A stretch of 64,000 nucleotides of DNA, from the NCBI GenBank assembly GCA_910578345.1, contig CAJTRA010000012.1, positions 1 to 64,000 of the forward strand, written 5' to 3'. Below are positions 44,201-51,805 of the stretch, in pieces. Origin of the DNA: an uncultured Lachnospiraceae bacterium. Its GTDB lineage: Bacteria; Bacillota; Clostridia; Lachnospirales; Lachnospiraceae. Position numbers and translations under genes: made by a program. Under the pieces are notes generated by a model. That model saw nothing but the letters and a program-made list of their open reading frames with translations, made no database searches and was not told the origin of the DNA. Position 1 is the first letter of the stretch; each line of letters starts with the position of its first letter.

Positions 44201-44730
44201 CGGATTTTCTTCTGGATGAGGAGGCAGGTACAGTTGCGGCACAGGATGGGAGGACGGCTACTATCGGTGGTATGATTGCGGAGAAGAAGATCAAGTATAC
44301 CAAAAATGAGAAAGTGATGGCGTTTTTGCAGGTGGAGGATCTGCTCGGCAGTGTGGAAGTGATTGTATTTCCGGGGCAGTATGAGAAATTTGGCCGTGAC
44401 ATTGTGGAGGATAACAAGGTCTTTATCAAAGGCCGGATCTCCGTGGAGGAAGAAAAGGATGGCAAACTGATCTGCGAGCAGATCACGCCGTTTGACAATG
44501 TGTCAAGAAAACTGTGGATTAAATTTCCTACGAAAGATGTATATGAATCGCATAAGGAGGAACTGTTCGATGCACTGCGCCAGTCAGAGGGGAAGGATAG
44601 TGTGGTCATCTATGTGGCAGATCCGAAATTGATGAATGCGCTGCCGCGCAACTGGAATGTGAACGCAGGTGAAGAACTGGTAGGACAACTTACGGCGTTA
44701 TATGGGGCAGAGAATGTGAAGGTGGTATAG
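41275..44730 (+). CDS. dnaE: DNA polymerase III subunit alpha (DnaE)
   Basis: 1151-residue replicative polymerase subunit of the DnaE1/DnaE3 class, without the exonuclease insert of PolC. The N-terminal PHP domain starts FAHLHVHTEYSLLDG and includes AITDHGVMYG. The palm carries GPGRGSAAGS and the catalytic PDIDVDFCFERR. RPGPMDFIP, ARYAFNKSHA-like (AKYAFNKSHAACYAVV) and helix-hairpin-helix regions follow. A clamp-binding motif GQISLFDI lies near residue 912, then an OB-fold and a C-terminal domain. The start has a modest site (GAGG 9 bases before). pfkA lies next, a common Firmicute neighbour. Confidence 0.96.
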   Translation: MAFAHLHVHTEYSLLDGSNKIKEYVKRVKELGMDSAAITDHGVMYGVIDFYKEATAAGINPIIGCEVYVAPKSRFDRELTGGEDRYYHLVLLAENNTGYSNLVKIVSRGFTEGYYYRPRVDMEVLQEFHEGIIALSACLAGEVQRYIQKGLVDEAGKVAKRYEACFGKGNFFLELQDHGIPTQQMVNAALLRMSKELDIPLVATNDVHYTYAEDAQPHDILLCLQTGKKLADEDRMRYEGGQYYVKSEEEMKGLFPYAWEAVENTQRIADRCHVEIEFGKYKVPHYEVPDGYDSWTYLNKLCQEGMAQRYPEDDGTLQKRLEYELSIIRDMGFVDYFLIVWDYINYCRENGIAVGPGRGSAAGSIVSYCLRITNIDPIKYSLLFERFLNPERVSMPDIDVDFCFERRQEVIDHVNRKYGKDRVVQIVTFGTMAAKGVIRDVGRVMDLPYAFVDSIAKMIPNEQNQGVPIKKALEMNPELRKLYQEDEQVHTLIEMSKRLEGLPRHTSMHAAGVVICPDAADRYVPLSRGSDGSITTQFTMTTIEELGLLKMDFLGLRTLTVIQNAVELVEKSTGIFIDIDEIDYNDQAVLASIGTGRTDGVFQLESGGMKNFMKELKPRSLEDVIAGISLYRPGPMDFIPKYIKGKNNPESVTYDCPQLEPILAPTYGCIVYQEQVMQIVQDLGGYTMGRSDLVRRAMSKKKQYVMEQERKNFIYGNPEEGVPGCVANGIRAEVADHIYGTMMDFAKYAFNKSHAACYAVVAYQTAYLKYYHPVEFMAALLTSVIDNPNKVSEYIMTCRSMGIQILPPDINEGEIGFSVSGNQIRYALTAIKSVGRPVIEAVVAERHARGLYTNLKDFITRMADKEVNKRAIEHFIKAGALDSLGGTRKQFMSVYIQIMDSIQHDKKNNMAGQISLFDIVSEDHKEEFEIKMPNVGEYSKEMKLAFEKEVLGIYISGHPLEEYQEMWRRNITHTTADFLLDEEAGTVAAQDGRTATIGGMIAEKKIKYTKNEKVMAFLQVEDLLGSVEVIVFPGQYEKFGRDIVEDNKVFIKGRISVEEEKDGKLICEQITPFDNVSRKLWIKFPTKDVYESHKEELFDALRQSEGKDSVVIYVADPKLMNALPRNWNVNAGEELVGQLTALYGAENVKVV

Positions 44731-44868
44731 GAAGCCGTGATCCGTATATCCATGGAAAATATACCGAAAATGCAGCCGGGACAGAAGAATGTGGAAAAAA
44801 TATTGAAATACAAGCATGTTTAGAGTAAAATACAGTTAGGATTCAGCGTAGAAAGGCATGGTGTGGGT

Positions 44869-45843
44869 ATGGCGAAAGAGATCAAGACAATAGGTGTTCT
44901 GACAAGCGGCGGCGACGCGCCGGGCATGAATGCAGCGATCCGTGCAGTTGTCAGGAAAGCGCTTGCGAATGGCGTGAAAGTGAAAGGAATCAAGAAAGGC
45001 TACAGAGGCCTTTTAAATGAAGAGATCATAGACCTGGAAAGATGGTCGGTATCCGATACGATCCAGAAGGGTGGCACAATACTTGGCACGGCACGCTGTT
45101 CAGAGTTTCGCACAGAAGAAGGACAGATGAAAGGCGTGGAGATCTGTCACAAGCATGGAATCGACGGCTTGATTGTGATCGGTGGAGACGGCTCTTACCG
45201 TGGTGCGCAGGCATTGGCCAGACATGGGATTAACACGATAGGAATTCCGGGAACCATTGATTTGGATATCGCCTGCACAGAGTATACGATCGGATTCGAT
45301 ACAGCGATCAATACAGCGATGGAGGCCATCGATAAGATCAGAGATACCTCTTCCTCCCACGAGCGGTGCAGTATCATTGAGGTTATGGGAAGAAATGCCG
45401 GGTATATCGCATTATGGTGTGGGATTGCGAACGGCGCGGAGGATATTCTGCTTCCTGAGAAATACGATTACAATGAACAGCAGATCATAAACAATATTAT
45501 CGCCAGCAGGAAACGAGGCAAGACCCACCATATTATTATCAACGCGGAAGGAATTGGACATTCGACCTCCATGGCAAGGCGGATTGAGGCAGCTACGGGT
45601 ATGGAGACCAGGGCTACGATCTTAGGATATATGCAGCGAGGCGGTGCGCCTACCTGTAAGGACCGGTATTACGCTTCTATTATGGGCGCTTATGCAACGG
45701 ATATTCTCTGTGAGGGTAAGAGCAACAGAGTGGTCGGTTATCAGCATGGCGAATTCCTTGATTTTGATATCGAAGAAGCGCTGAATATGCACAAGGAGAT
45801 ACAGGATTATCAGTACGAGGTGGCGAAGGTACTGGCAATCTAG
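44869..45843 (+). CDS. pfkA: 6-phosphofructokinase
   Basis: ATP-dependent phosphorylation of fructose-6-phosphate in glycolysis. 324 residues from ATG 44869; GTG 44863 is closer to the GAAAGG site and remains possible. Landmarks: GVLTSGGDAPGMNAAIR, VIGGDGSYRGAQ, EVMGRNAGYIALW and LGYMQRGGAP. The catalytic loop reads GTIDLDIACTE, with the base Asp and second Asp in place but Leu where the textbook TIDND motif has Asn; I believe some clostridial enzymes share this. It lies 138 bases after dnaE. A hairpin at 45881 follows. Confidence 0.94.
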   Translation: MAKEIKTIGVLTSGGDAPGMNAAIRAVVRKALANGVKVKGIKKGYRGLLNEEIIDLERWSVSDTIQKGGTILGTARCSEFRTEEGQMKGVEICHKHGIDGLIVIGGDGSYRGAQALARHGINTIGIPGTIDLDIACTEYTIGFDTAINTAMEAIDKIRDTSSSHERCSIIEVMGRNAGYIALWCGIANGAEDILLPEKYDYNEQQIINNIIASRKRGKTHHIIINAEGIGHSTSMARRIEAATGMETRATILGYMQRGGAPTCKDRYYASIMGAYATDILCEGKSNRVVGYQHGEFLDFDIEEALNMHKEIQDYQYEVAKVLAI

Positions 45844-45880
45844 GATGTATCATGATGGACGATATAAGAATTGTATAAGA

Positions 45881-45913
45881 TTCCCCGCAGATGGTGAGTT
45901 TGCGGGGAATTTA
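45881..45913 (+). terminator. Hairpin after pfkA
   Basis: TTCCCCGCA (45881-45889) and TGCGGGGAA (45901-45909) pair perfectly, 11-base loop, then TTTAC. The short U-tract suggests partial read-through into the methyltransferase gene. Confidence 0.65.
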
Positions 45914-45940
45914 CATATTCAGGAAATAAGGAGAAAACCG

Positions 45941-46831
45941 ATGATCACAAGCTATAGCAACAAATCTGTACGGGAAGTAATCCAGCTTACGCAGAAAGCG
46001 AAAGCGCGAAATAAGCAAGGGGTGTTTGTTGTCGAGGGAATCAAAATGTTCTCAGAAGCGCCTATGGAGCGCATAGAGCGAGTCTATATTGCACAGCGGG
46101 CAGAGAAAGAACTGTGGGAAACGTATAGAGATAAGCTGAACAGGTTGTCCTGTGAGACTGTTGCGGACGACGTCTTTGATAAAATGTCTGACACGAAAAC
46201 CCCGCAGGGAGTACTCACACTGGTAAGACAATATCATTATCGTTTGGAAGAACTGCTTACCAGGAAAGAGAGCCGGCAATGCATCGACAGAACTACTGGC
46301 AAGAGTGTCAGCATCATCGGCGGTGTGCACCAGAAGAATTCTTTGTATCTTCTACTGGAGGATATACAGGATCCGGGAAACCTGGGGACAATCTTTCGGA
46401 CGGCGGAAGCTGTGGGAGCGGATGGCATTCTGATGAGCAACCATACGGTTGATGTTTATAATCCGAAGACAATCCGTTCCACGATGGGCTCGATCTACCG
46501 GGTGCCCTTTATTTACAGGGAGGATATCTGTGAGACGATCCGCATCCTGCAGAAGCATGATATCTGTGTCTATGCGGCGGATCTGGGCGGCAGGAAAGCT
46601 TACGACGCCTATGACTACCGCGGCGGTACGGCCTTTCTGATCGGGAATGAGGGGAATGGACTGCGGGAGGAGACGGCAGCATGTGCAGAAGAGCGGATCT
46701 GGATTCCGATGGAGGGAAAGGTGGAATCTTTGAATGCGGCAGTGGCATCAACGGTGTTATTTTATGAAGCATACCGACAGAGACGAAAAGGAATCAGAAA
46801 CAAACCGGATGGAAAGGATCTGAAAAGATGA
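45941..46831 (+). CDS. SpoU-family RNA 2'-O-methyltransferase
   Basis: 296 residues from ATG 45941 (AAGGAGAAAACCG in front). An N-terminal substrate-binding domain (NKQGVFVVEGIKMFSEA) is joined to a C-terminal SPOUT knot. The three SpoU motifs are LLLEDIQDPGNLGTIFRTAEA, then GTAFLIGNEGNGL and WIPMEGKVESLNAAVASTV. The enzyme methylates a ribose in rRNA or tRNA using SAM. The N-domain resembles the TrmH/RlmB-like 'TsnR' branch; the target nucleotide is not predictable. An insert of about 20 polar residues (RKESRQCIDRTTGK) lies between the domains. Confidence 0.9.
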   Translation: MITSYSNKSVREVIQLTQKAKARNKQGVFVVEGIKMFSEAPMERIERVYIAQRAEKELWETYRDKLNRLSCETVADDVFDKMSDTKTPQGVLTLVRQYHYRLEELLTRKESRQCIDRTTGKSVSIIGGVHQKNSLYLLLEDIQDPGNLGTIFRTAEAVGADGILMSNHTVDVYNPKTIRSTMGSIYRVPFIYREDICETIRILQKHDICVYAADLGGRKAYDAYDYRGGTAFLIGNEGNGLREETAACAEERIWIPMEGKVESLNAAVASTVLFYEAYRQRRKGIRNKPDGKDLKR

Positions 46832-47185
46832 GAGGAGAAGAACAGGAGAAATCAGGGCGCAAAGCAGAAAAGTAAAACATCAAACCATGATTTGATATTA
46901 TGAAAAATGAAAAATAAAATAGGAAAAGGAGAATTAAAAGATAACGAACGATATATATGTTGTAAATTCTGAGATAGAAAGAAAAACAGAAAAGAAGCGC
47001 TCTACAGGACTGTAAAAAATAACAGGAACAATTTAAAATATCAAATTTAGATTTGATAAATTGCACTTCGGGACGTGTGAATGGAAAATGAATAACATGC
47101 GTATTTAATAACGCGATACCGGAAGAAATGACAGGAACAAACAGAAAGGAAAGCGGGAAAGAGAAAGAAAGAGGGATAAGAAGAA
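46832..47185. other. AT-rich intergenic leader of proC
   Basis: No gene. Two related inverted repeats occur: ATCAAA/TTTGAT (46879-46896) and TATCAAAT-TTAG-ATTTGATA (47039-47058). A possible promoter overlaps the first: TTGATA (46892-46897), 17-base spacer, TAAAAT (46915-46920). The leader would be about 265 bases. I saw no T-box or other known riboswitch core. The purine-rich stretch before proC (AGAAAGAGGGATAAG) serves as ribosome site. Confidence 0.45.
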
Positions 47186-47980
47186 ATGAAGATTGGATTT
47201 ATTGGGCTCGGCAATATGGCAAAAGCAATGATTGGAGGGATGCTGCAGAAAGAAATTGTTTCGGTAGGGGATCTGATCGGATCCGCAAAGTCTGAGAAGA
47301 CATTGGAAGCGATGCGGAAGTTATATGGAATCGAGACGTCTGCCCATAACCGCGATGTGGCGGAAGCGGCAGATATACTGATCCTGGCTGTGAAACCGCA
47401 GTTCTTTCAGGAAGTGATCGAGGAGATCGCAGATGCAGTATCTGCCGATACGCTTGTGATCAGCATTGCGGCCGGCAAGACGATCGCCTGGATTGAACAG
47501 GCTTTCCATAAGGAAATAAAACTGGTACGCTGTATGCCTAATACGCCGGCGTTAGTTGGTGAGGGATGTACCGGCGTCTGTATCAACGGCCGCGTTTCAC
47601 AGGAGGAGACGCAGATGAGTCTGAAATTGATGGAGAGCTTCGGACGGGCCAGTCTGGTGCCGGAATCCCTGATCGATGCGGTGGGCGCAGTCAGCGGCAG
47701 TTCGCCGGCTTATGTATTCATGTTTATTGAAGCTATGGCAGATGCGGCGGTAGCGGCCGGGATGCCGAGAGCGCTTGCCTATGAATTTGCGGCGCAGGCA
47801 GTCTGCGGGTCAGCGAAACTTCTGCTGGAGAGCGGAAAACATCCGGGTGAACTGAAAGATATGGTCTGTTCACCGGGCGGTACGACAATACAGGGAGTGC
47901 GCATTCTGGAGGAAAGAGGTATGCGAGGGGCTGTGATGGATGCTCTTGCAGCTGTTGTCGAACAATCCCGTAAATTATGA
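47186..47980 (+). CDS. proC: Pyrroline-5-carboxylate reductase
   Basis: Last step of proline synthesis: reduces 1-pyrroline-5-carboxylate with NAD(P)H. 264 residues, standard length. Rossmann motif GFIGLGNMAKAMIGG at the N-terminus, VKPQFFQEV, VRCMPNTPALVGEG and the C-terminal signature (LKDMVCSPGGTTIQGVRILEE). The upstream leader contains two palindromes. No other proline genes are adjacent. Confidence 0.96.
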   Translation: MKIGFIGLGNMAKAMIGGMLQKEIVSVGDLIGSAKSEKTLEAMRKLYGIETSAHNRDVAEAADILILAVKPQFFQEVIEEIADAVSADTLVISIAAGKTIAWIEQAFHKEIKLVRCMPNTPALVGEGCTGVCINGRVSQEETQMSLKLMESFGRASLVPESLIDAVGAVSGSSPAYVFMFIEAMADAAVAAGMPRALAYEFAAQAVCGSAKLLLESGKHPGELKDMVCSPGGTTIQGVRILEERGMRGAVMDALAAVVEQSRKL

Positions 47981-48041
47981 CAAAAAAGTTAAGAACTACC
48001 TGTTATTAAAATGGAATAAAAAGCAGACAAGCTGCATAAAC

Positions 48042-48070
48042 TTGACAAAGACTAGGTACTTTGCTAAAAT
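48042..48070 (+). promoter_or_regulatory. Promoter of the SleB-like hydrolase gene
   Basis: TTGACA (48042-48047), 17-base spacer, TAAAAT (48065-48070), about 70 bases before the start codon. Confidence 0.75.
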
Positions 48071-48141
48071 TAACCATATTTTGCGAGTTAACAATTTCGT
48101 AATATTTGGGTATAAGGAAGAAAAGATGGAGGATTGTATTT

Positions 48142-49221
48142 ATGCTGAAAAGCAAAAGACAACTCGTTTGGTCCGCATGCCTCATTCTTTGTTTTAGTTT
48201 AACGGCTTTGATTAAGCTGGATGTCAGAGCGGATTCCAAGAAGGAATATTTAGATTCGTTGACCGTGGGAATCTCTCAGATTGTAGATCCAACGGCTGAC
48301 TCGGTGAATGAGAAAGCAATCGAGGAGCTTACACAGATCTCGGAGGCCAGCGCCTCAGAACAGGAAGAAGAATCGGATCTGGTTATGGTCAATGTGCAGG
48401 TGGCGATGAACGTCCGGGCGGAGGCCAGCGAGGAATCCGATAAAGTCGGCGTATTGTACAAGGACTGCGGCGGCAGGATCCTGGAACGAAAAGATGGCTG
48501 GACCAGAATGAAAAGCGGTGATCTGATCGGCTGGGCCAGCGATGAATATCTCCTGTTCGGTGAGGAGGCCAGGGCGATGGCAGATGATGTGGGGAATCTG
48601 ATCGTTATGATTGAGACAGACACCTTGCGTGTACGCAGAGAGCCGGATTCTCAGGCCGAAGTTTTCGGACTGCTGGCCGAGGACGATGAGCTGGAGATGA
48701 TCGAGTATGTGGATGACGATTGGATCAGTGTTGACTATGAAGGAGAGACTGGTTATGTGTCTGCAGAGTATGTGAATGTGGATTTCCATATCGATGCAGG
48801 AGAGACGCTGGCAGCCATCCGGGAGAGAGAAGAGGCGGAGCGTCAGGCTAAATTAAAGGCCAATCAGGGCGCCGTGGTCGTAGGCGGCGACGATACAAAG
48901 CTTCTGGCGGCATTAATCCAATGCGAAGCAGGAAGTGAGACTTACAATGGGAAGCTGGCCGTGGGTGCAGTCGTCATGAACCGTGTGCGCAGCGGGGCTT
49001 ATCCGAATACGGTATCGGGTGTTATATTTGCTTCCGGCCAATTCACACCGGCGCTGAATGGTAAGGTGGCCAGAGTCTATACGAACGGTAAGATTTCTGA
49101 CAGCTGTTATGATGCGGCCAGGGCGGCGATCAACGGTGAGACGAATGTAGGAGGCGCGACACACTTCAGACGTGCCGGTAATCATGACGGAATCCAGATC
49201 GATAATCAGGTATTCTGGTAG
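48142..49221 (+). CDS. SleB-like cell-wall hydrolase with two SH3 domains
   Basis: 359 residues from ATG 48142 (TGGAGG upstream). A signal peptide or anchor at about 7-29 is followed by an acidic spacer. Two bacterial SH3 repeats follow: about 80-140 (VQVAMNVRAEASEESDKVG to WTRMKSGDLIGWASDEYL) and about 153-218 (ETDTLRVRREPDSQAEVFG to GYVSAEYVN). The C-terminal domain from about 250 is Hydrolase_2/SleB: ALIQCEAGSETYNGKLAVGA with the candidate catalytic Glu, VVMNRV and a closing GGATHFRRAG. It should cleave peptidoglycan glycan strands, as in spore cortex lysis or growth; the exact role is unknown. Confidence 0.92.
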   Translation: MLKSKRQLVWSACLILCFSLTALIKLDVRADSKKEYLDSLTVGISQIVDPTADSVNEKAIEELTQISEASASEQEEESDLVMVNVQVAMNVRAEASEESDKVGVLYKDCGGRILERKDGWTRMKSGDLIGWASDEYLLFGEEARAMADDVGNLIVMIETDTLRVRREPDSQAEVFGLLAEDDELEMIEYVDDDWISVDYEGETGYVSAEYVNVDFHIDAGETLAAIREREEAERQAKLKANQGAVVVGGDDTKLLAALIQCEAGSETYNGKLAVGAVVMNRVRSGAYPNTVSGVIFASGQFTPALNGKVARVYTNGKISDSCYDAARAAINGETNVGGATHFRRAGNHDGIQIDNQVFW

Positions 49222-49302
49222 AATGATAGTTGCAGGTTAGGATATAATATAGTAGAATATTTCGTATAGTATGACGGACAAGAGAGGAAGGAGTGAGTGC
49301 GA

Positions 49303-49761
49303 ATGGCTTTTCTGGCTAATATCAGTTTGACGATGTTCTGGCTGATCGTGCTTGTTGTGTTAGTGGTGATCGAGCTGCTGACAATGGGACTCACGACGAT
49401 ATGGTTTGCGGGCGGTGCACTGGTTGCGACGATCGCTGCAGTGTTTAACACACCATTTTTTGTGCAGGTCATCCTGTTCCTTGTGGTGTCAGTTGTGCTG
49501 TTATTCTTTACGAGGCCACTGGCGGTCAAGTATTTTAACAAAGACAGGGTCAGGACCAATGCGGAGAGTCTGGTGGGACGTCAGGCGATCGTGATCAGCG
49601 AGATTGATAATCTGCAAGGGATCGGTCAGGTGAACGTGGGCGGTATGGAATGGTCTGCGAGAACACGGATTGACGGCGTCAGGCTGCCGGTTGGCACAGT
49701 GACCACCATTTTGGGAATCAACGGGGTCAAGTTGATTGTCGAGGAGAGAAAAGGGGTATAA
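49303..49761 (+). CDS. NfeD-family membrane protein
   Basis: 152 residues from ATG 49303, which is 9 bases after AAGGAG; the GTG at 49297 is too close. Two or three membrane segments (about 9-30, 33-48 and 52-70) are followed by a C-terminal OB-fold (LVGRQAIVISEIDNLQGIGQ, VGGMEWSART, PVGTVTTILGINGVKLIVE). This is the short NfeD type without the ClpP-like protease domain. NfeD proteins pair with SPFH proteins, and the SPFH gene starts one base after this stop. Confidence 0.9.
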   Translation: MAFLANISLTMFWLIVLVVLVVIELLTMGLTTIWFAGGALVATIAAVFNTPFFVQVILFLVVSVVLLFFTRPLAVKYFNKDRVRTNAESLVGRQAIVISEIDNLQGIGQVNVGGMEWSARTRIDGVRLPVGTVTTILGINGVKLIVEERKGV

Positions 49762-49762
49762 T

Positions 49763-50683
49763 ATGGGTGGACTTATTGCATTCGTAGTAGTTTTGATTCT
49801 ATTGGTACTGATCTTATTGTCGTGTATCAAGATCGTACCGCAGGCAAATGCCTATGTGGTAGAACGTTTGGGCGCTTATCAGCAAACATGGTCGGTGGGA
49901 CTTCATATCAAGGTTCCTTTTCTTGATAAGGTGGCTAAGAGAGTTATCCTGAAAGAGCAGGTGGTAGATTTCGCGCCGCAGCCGGTGATCACGAAGGATA
50001 ATGTTACGATGCGGATCGATACGGTCGTATTCTTCCAGATCACAGATCCGAAACTTTATGCTTACGGTGTGGAGAATCCGATCATGGCGATCGAGAATCT
50101 GACGGCCACTACACTGCGTAACATCATAGGTGAGATGGAGTTAGACCAGACGCTGACATCCAGGGAAGTGATTAACACGAAGATGCGCGCGTCCTTAGAT
50201 ATTGCGACGGATCCCTGGGGAATCAAGGTAAACCGTGTTGAGCTGAAGAATATCATCCCGCCGTCGGCGATCCAGGATGCTATGGAGAAGCAGATGAAAG
50301 CGGAGCGGGAACGCCGTGAGGCAATCCTTCGGGCAGAAGGTGAGAAGAAGTCTACTGTCCTGGTAGCAGAGGGTAAGAAGGAATCTGCGATCCTGGAAGC
50401 GGAAGCAGAGAAGCAGTCGGCGATCCTTCGCGCGGAGGCACAGAAAGAGAAGATGATCCGTGAGGCTGAGGGTGAAGCTGAGGCGATCCTGAAGGTGCAG
50501 AAGGCTACCGCAGACGGTATCCGAATGATCCGTGAGGCCGGTGCAGACGAAGCTGTGCTGAAGATCAAGAGCCTGGAAGCTTTCGAGAAAGCGGCAGACG
50601 GTCAGGCTACGAAGATTATTATCCCATCGGAGATTCAGGGACTGGCGGGACTTGCCTCTTCGATCAAAGAAGTCTGGAAATAA
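49763..50683 (+). CDS. SPFH/band-7 (stomatin-like) membrane protein
   Basis: 306 residues from ATG 49763 (AAAAGGGG overlapping the NfeD stop). One N-terminal membrane helix (about 4-24), then the SPFH domain: VPQANAYVVERLGAYQQTW, VPFLDKVAKRVILKEQVVDF, TDPWGIKVNRVELKNIIPP. A long charged coiled coil follows (about 175-270) with repeated AEGEKKS, AEGKKES, AEAEKQS and AEAQKEK units. SPFH proteins form large rings in membrane microdomains and, with NfeD, act as scaffold; YqeZ/YqfA-type pairs are comparable. A terminator follows. Confidence 0.92.
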   Translation: MGGLIAFVVVLILLVLILLSCIKIVPQANAYVVERLGAYQQTWSVGLHIKVPFLDKVAKRVILKEQVVDFAPQPVITKDNVTMRIDTVVFFQITDPKLYAYGVENPIMAIENLTATTLRNIIGEMELDQTLTSREVINTKMRASLDIATDPWGIKVNRVELKNIIPPSAIQDAMEKQMKAERERREAILRAEGEKKSTVLVAEGKKESAILEAEAEKQSAILRAEAQKEKMIREAEGEAEAILKVQKATADGIRMIREAGADEAVLKIKSLEAFEKAADGQATKIIIPSEIQGLAGLASSIKEVWK

Positions 50684-50696
50684 AGCTGATCAATGC

Positions 50697-50727
50697 GGGG
50701 CGGTTCTTCTGAACCGTCCCTTCGTTT
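50697..50727 (+). terminator. Terminator after the NfeD-SPFH operon
   Basis: GGGGCGGTTC (50697-50706... with loop TTCT) pairs with GAACCGTCCC (50711-50720) with one G-U, followed by TTCGTTT. Confidence 0.65.
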
Positions 50728-50762
50728 ATAAACTGTTACAGAAGAACACGAGGAGGTTTCAT

Positions 50763-51764
50763 ATGAACTTGACAGGACGACATTTTTTAAAGCTGTTGGA
50801 TTTTACACCGGAAGAAATCCTGTATATGCTGGATGCGGCAGCGGATCTGAAGGATAAGAAGAAGAGAGGCATTCCGGTAGATAGATATCGGGGTAAGAAC
50901 GTGGCGCTGATCTTTGAAAAGACAAGCACAAGGACCCGCTGTTCTTTCGAGGTGGCGGCACATGATCTGGGGATGGGGACGACATACTTAGATCCGTCGG
51001 GGTCCCAGATCGGCAAGAAAGAGAGTATCGCAGACACGGCAAGAGTCCTTGGACGCATGTATGACGGGATTGAGTACCGCGGATACGGTCAGGACATTGT
51101 AGAACAGCTTGCGGAGTATGCCGGGGTTCCGGTATGGAACGGTCTAACCAATGAATTTCATCCGACACAGATGTTAGCGGATCTTCTGACGATCAGAGAA
51201 CATTTCGGACACCTTCAAGGCATCCGATTGACGTATATGGGAGATGCCCGCTATAACATGGGCAATTCTCTTATGGTGGCCTGTGCCAAGATGGGGATGC
51301 ACTTTACCGCATGTACCACGAAAGCTTATTTCCCGGAAGAAGCGCTTGTGCGTACCTGTGAGGAGATCGCGGATCAGACCGGCGGCAGTATCACTTTGAC
51401 GGAAGACGTGGCGAAGGGAGCCAGCGGAGCGGACGTGATCTACACGGATGTGTGGGTTTCCATGGGAGAGCCGGCGGAAGTATGGCAGAGTCGGCTGCAT
51501 GATCTGCTGCCTTATCAGGTGAACCGGCAGGTAATGACATATGCCGGTGAGAATGCAGTCTTTATGCACTGTCTGCCGGCTTTCCACGACTTACATACAG
51601 GCATTGGCAGGGAGATTCATGAAAGATACGGCGTTAACGAAATGGAAGTGACGGACGAAGTGTTTGAATCGGCGCAGTCCATTGTCTTTGATGAGGCAGA
51701 GAACCGGATGCATACGATCAAGGCTGTGATGGCCGTAACACTGGGAACTTATGAGATCGCTTAG
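50763..51764 (+). CDS. argF: Ornithine carbamoyltransferase
   Basis: Forms citrulline from ornithine and carbamoyl phosphate. 333 residues from ATG 50763 (GAGGAGG upstream). Carbamoyl-phosphate motif STRTRCSFE (55-63), HPTQMLADLLT, and the ornithine-site loop FMHCLPAFHD. The length is that of the E. coli ArgF/ArcB type. No arcA, arcC or other arg gene is adjacent, so anabolic (argF) or catabolic (arcB) use cannot be told from context; I give argF as the default name. Confidence 0.92.
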   Translation: MNLTGRHFLKLLDFTPEEILYMLDAAADLKDKKKRGIPVDRYRGKNVALIFEKTSTRTRCSFEVAAHDLGMGTTYLDPSGSQIGKKESIADTARVLGRMYDGIEYRGYGQDIVEQLAEYAGVPVWNGLTNEFHPTQMLADLLTIREHFGHLQGIRLTYMGDARYNMGNSLMVACAKMGMHFTACTTKAYFPEEALVRTCEEIADQTGGSITLTEDVAKGASGADVIYTDVWVSMGEPAEVWQSRLHDLLPYQVNRQVMTYAGENAVFMHCLPAFHDLHTGIGREIHERYGVNEMEVTDEVFESAQSIVFDEAENRMHTIKAVMAVTLGTYEIA

Positions 51765-51805
51765 AAAACGGGCCATGCACAGGATTATCAGAGGTAGTAG
51801 GCAAG

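Noticed and set aside
46832..47185. T-box leader for proC
   Set aside because: No T-box sequence (TGGNACCGCG-like) and no terminator before the gene.
49763..50683. Internal repeat in the SPFH gene read as a tandem DNA repeat
   Set aside because: It is the normal heptad-like AEGEKKS/AEAEKQS coiled coil of SPFH proteins, not a DNA-level element.
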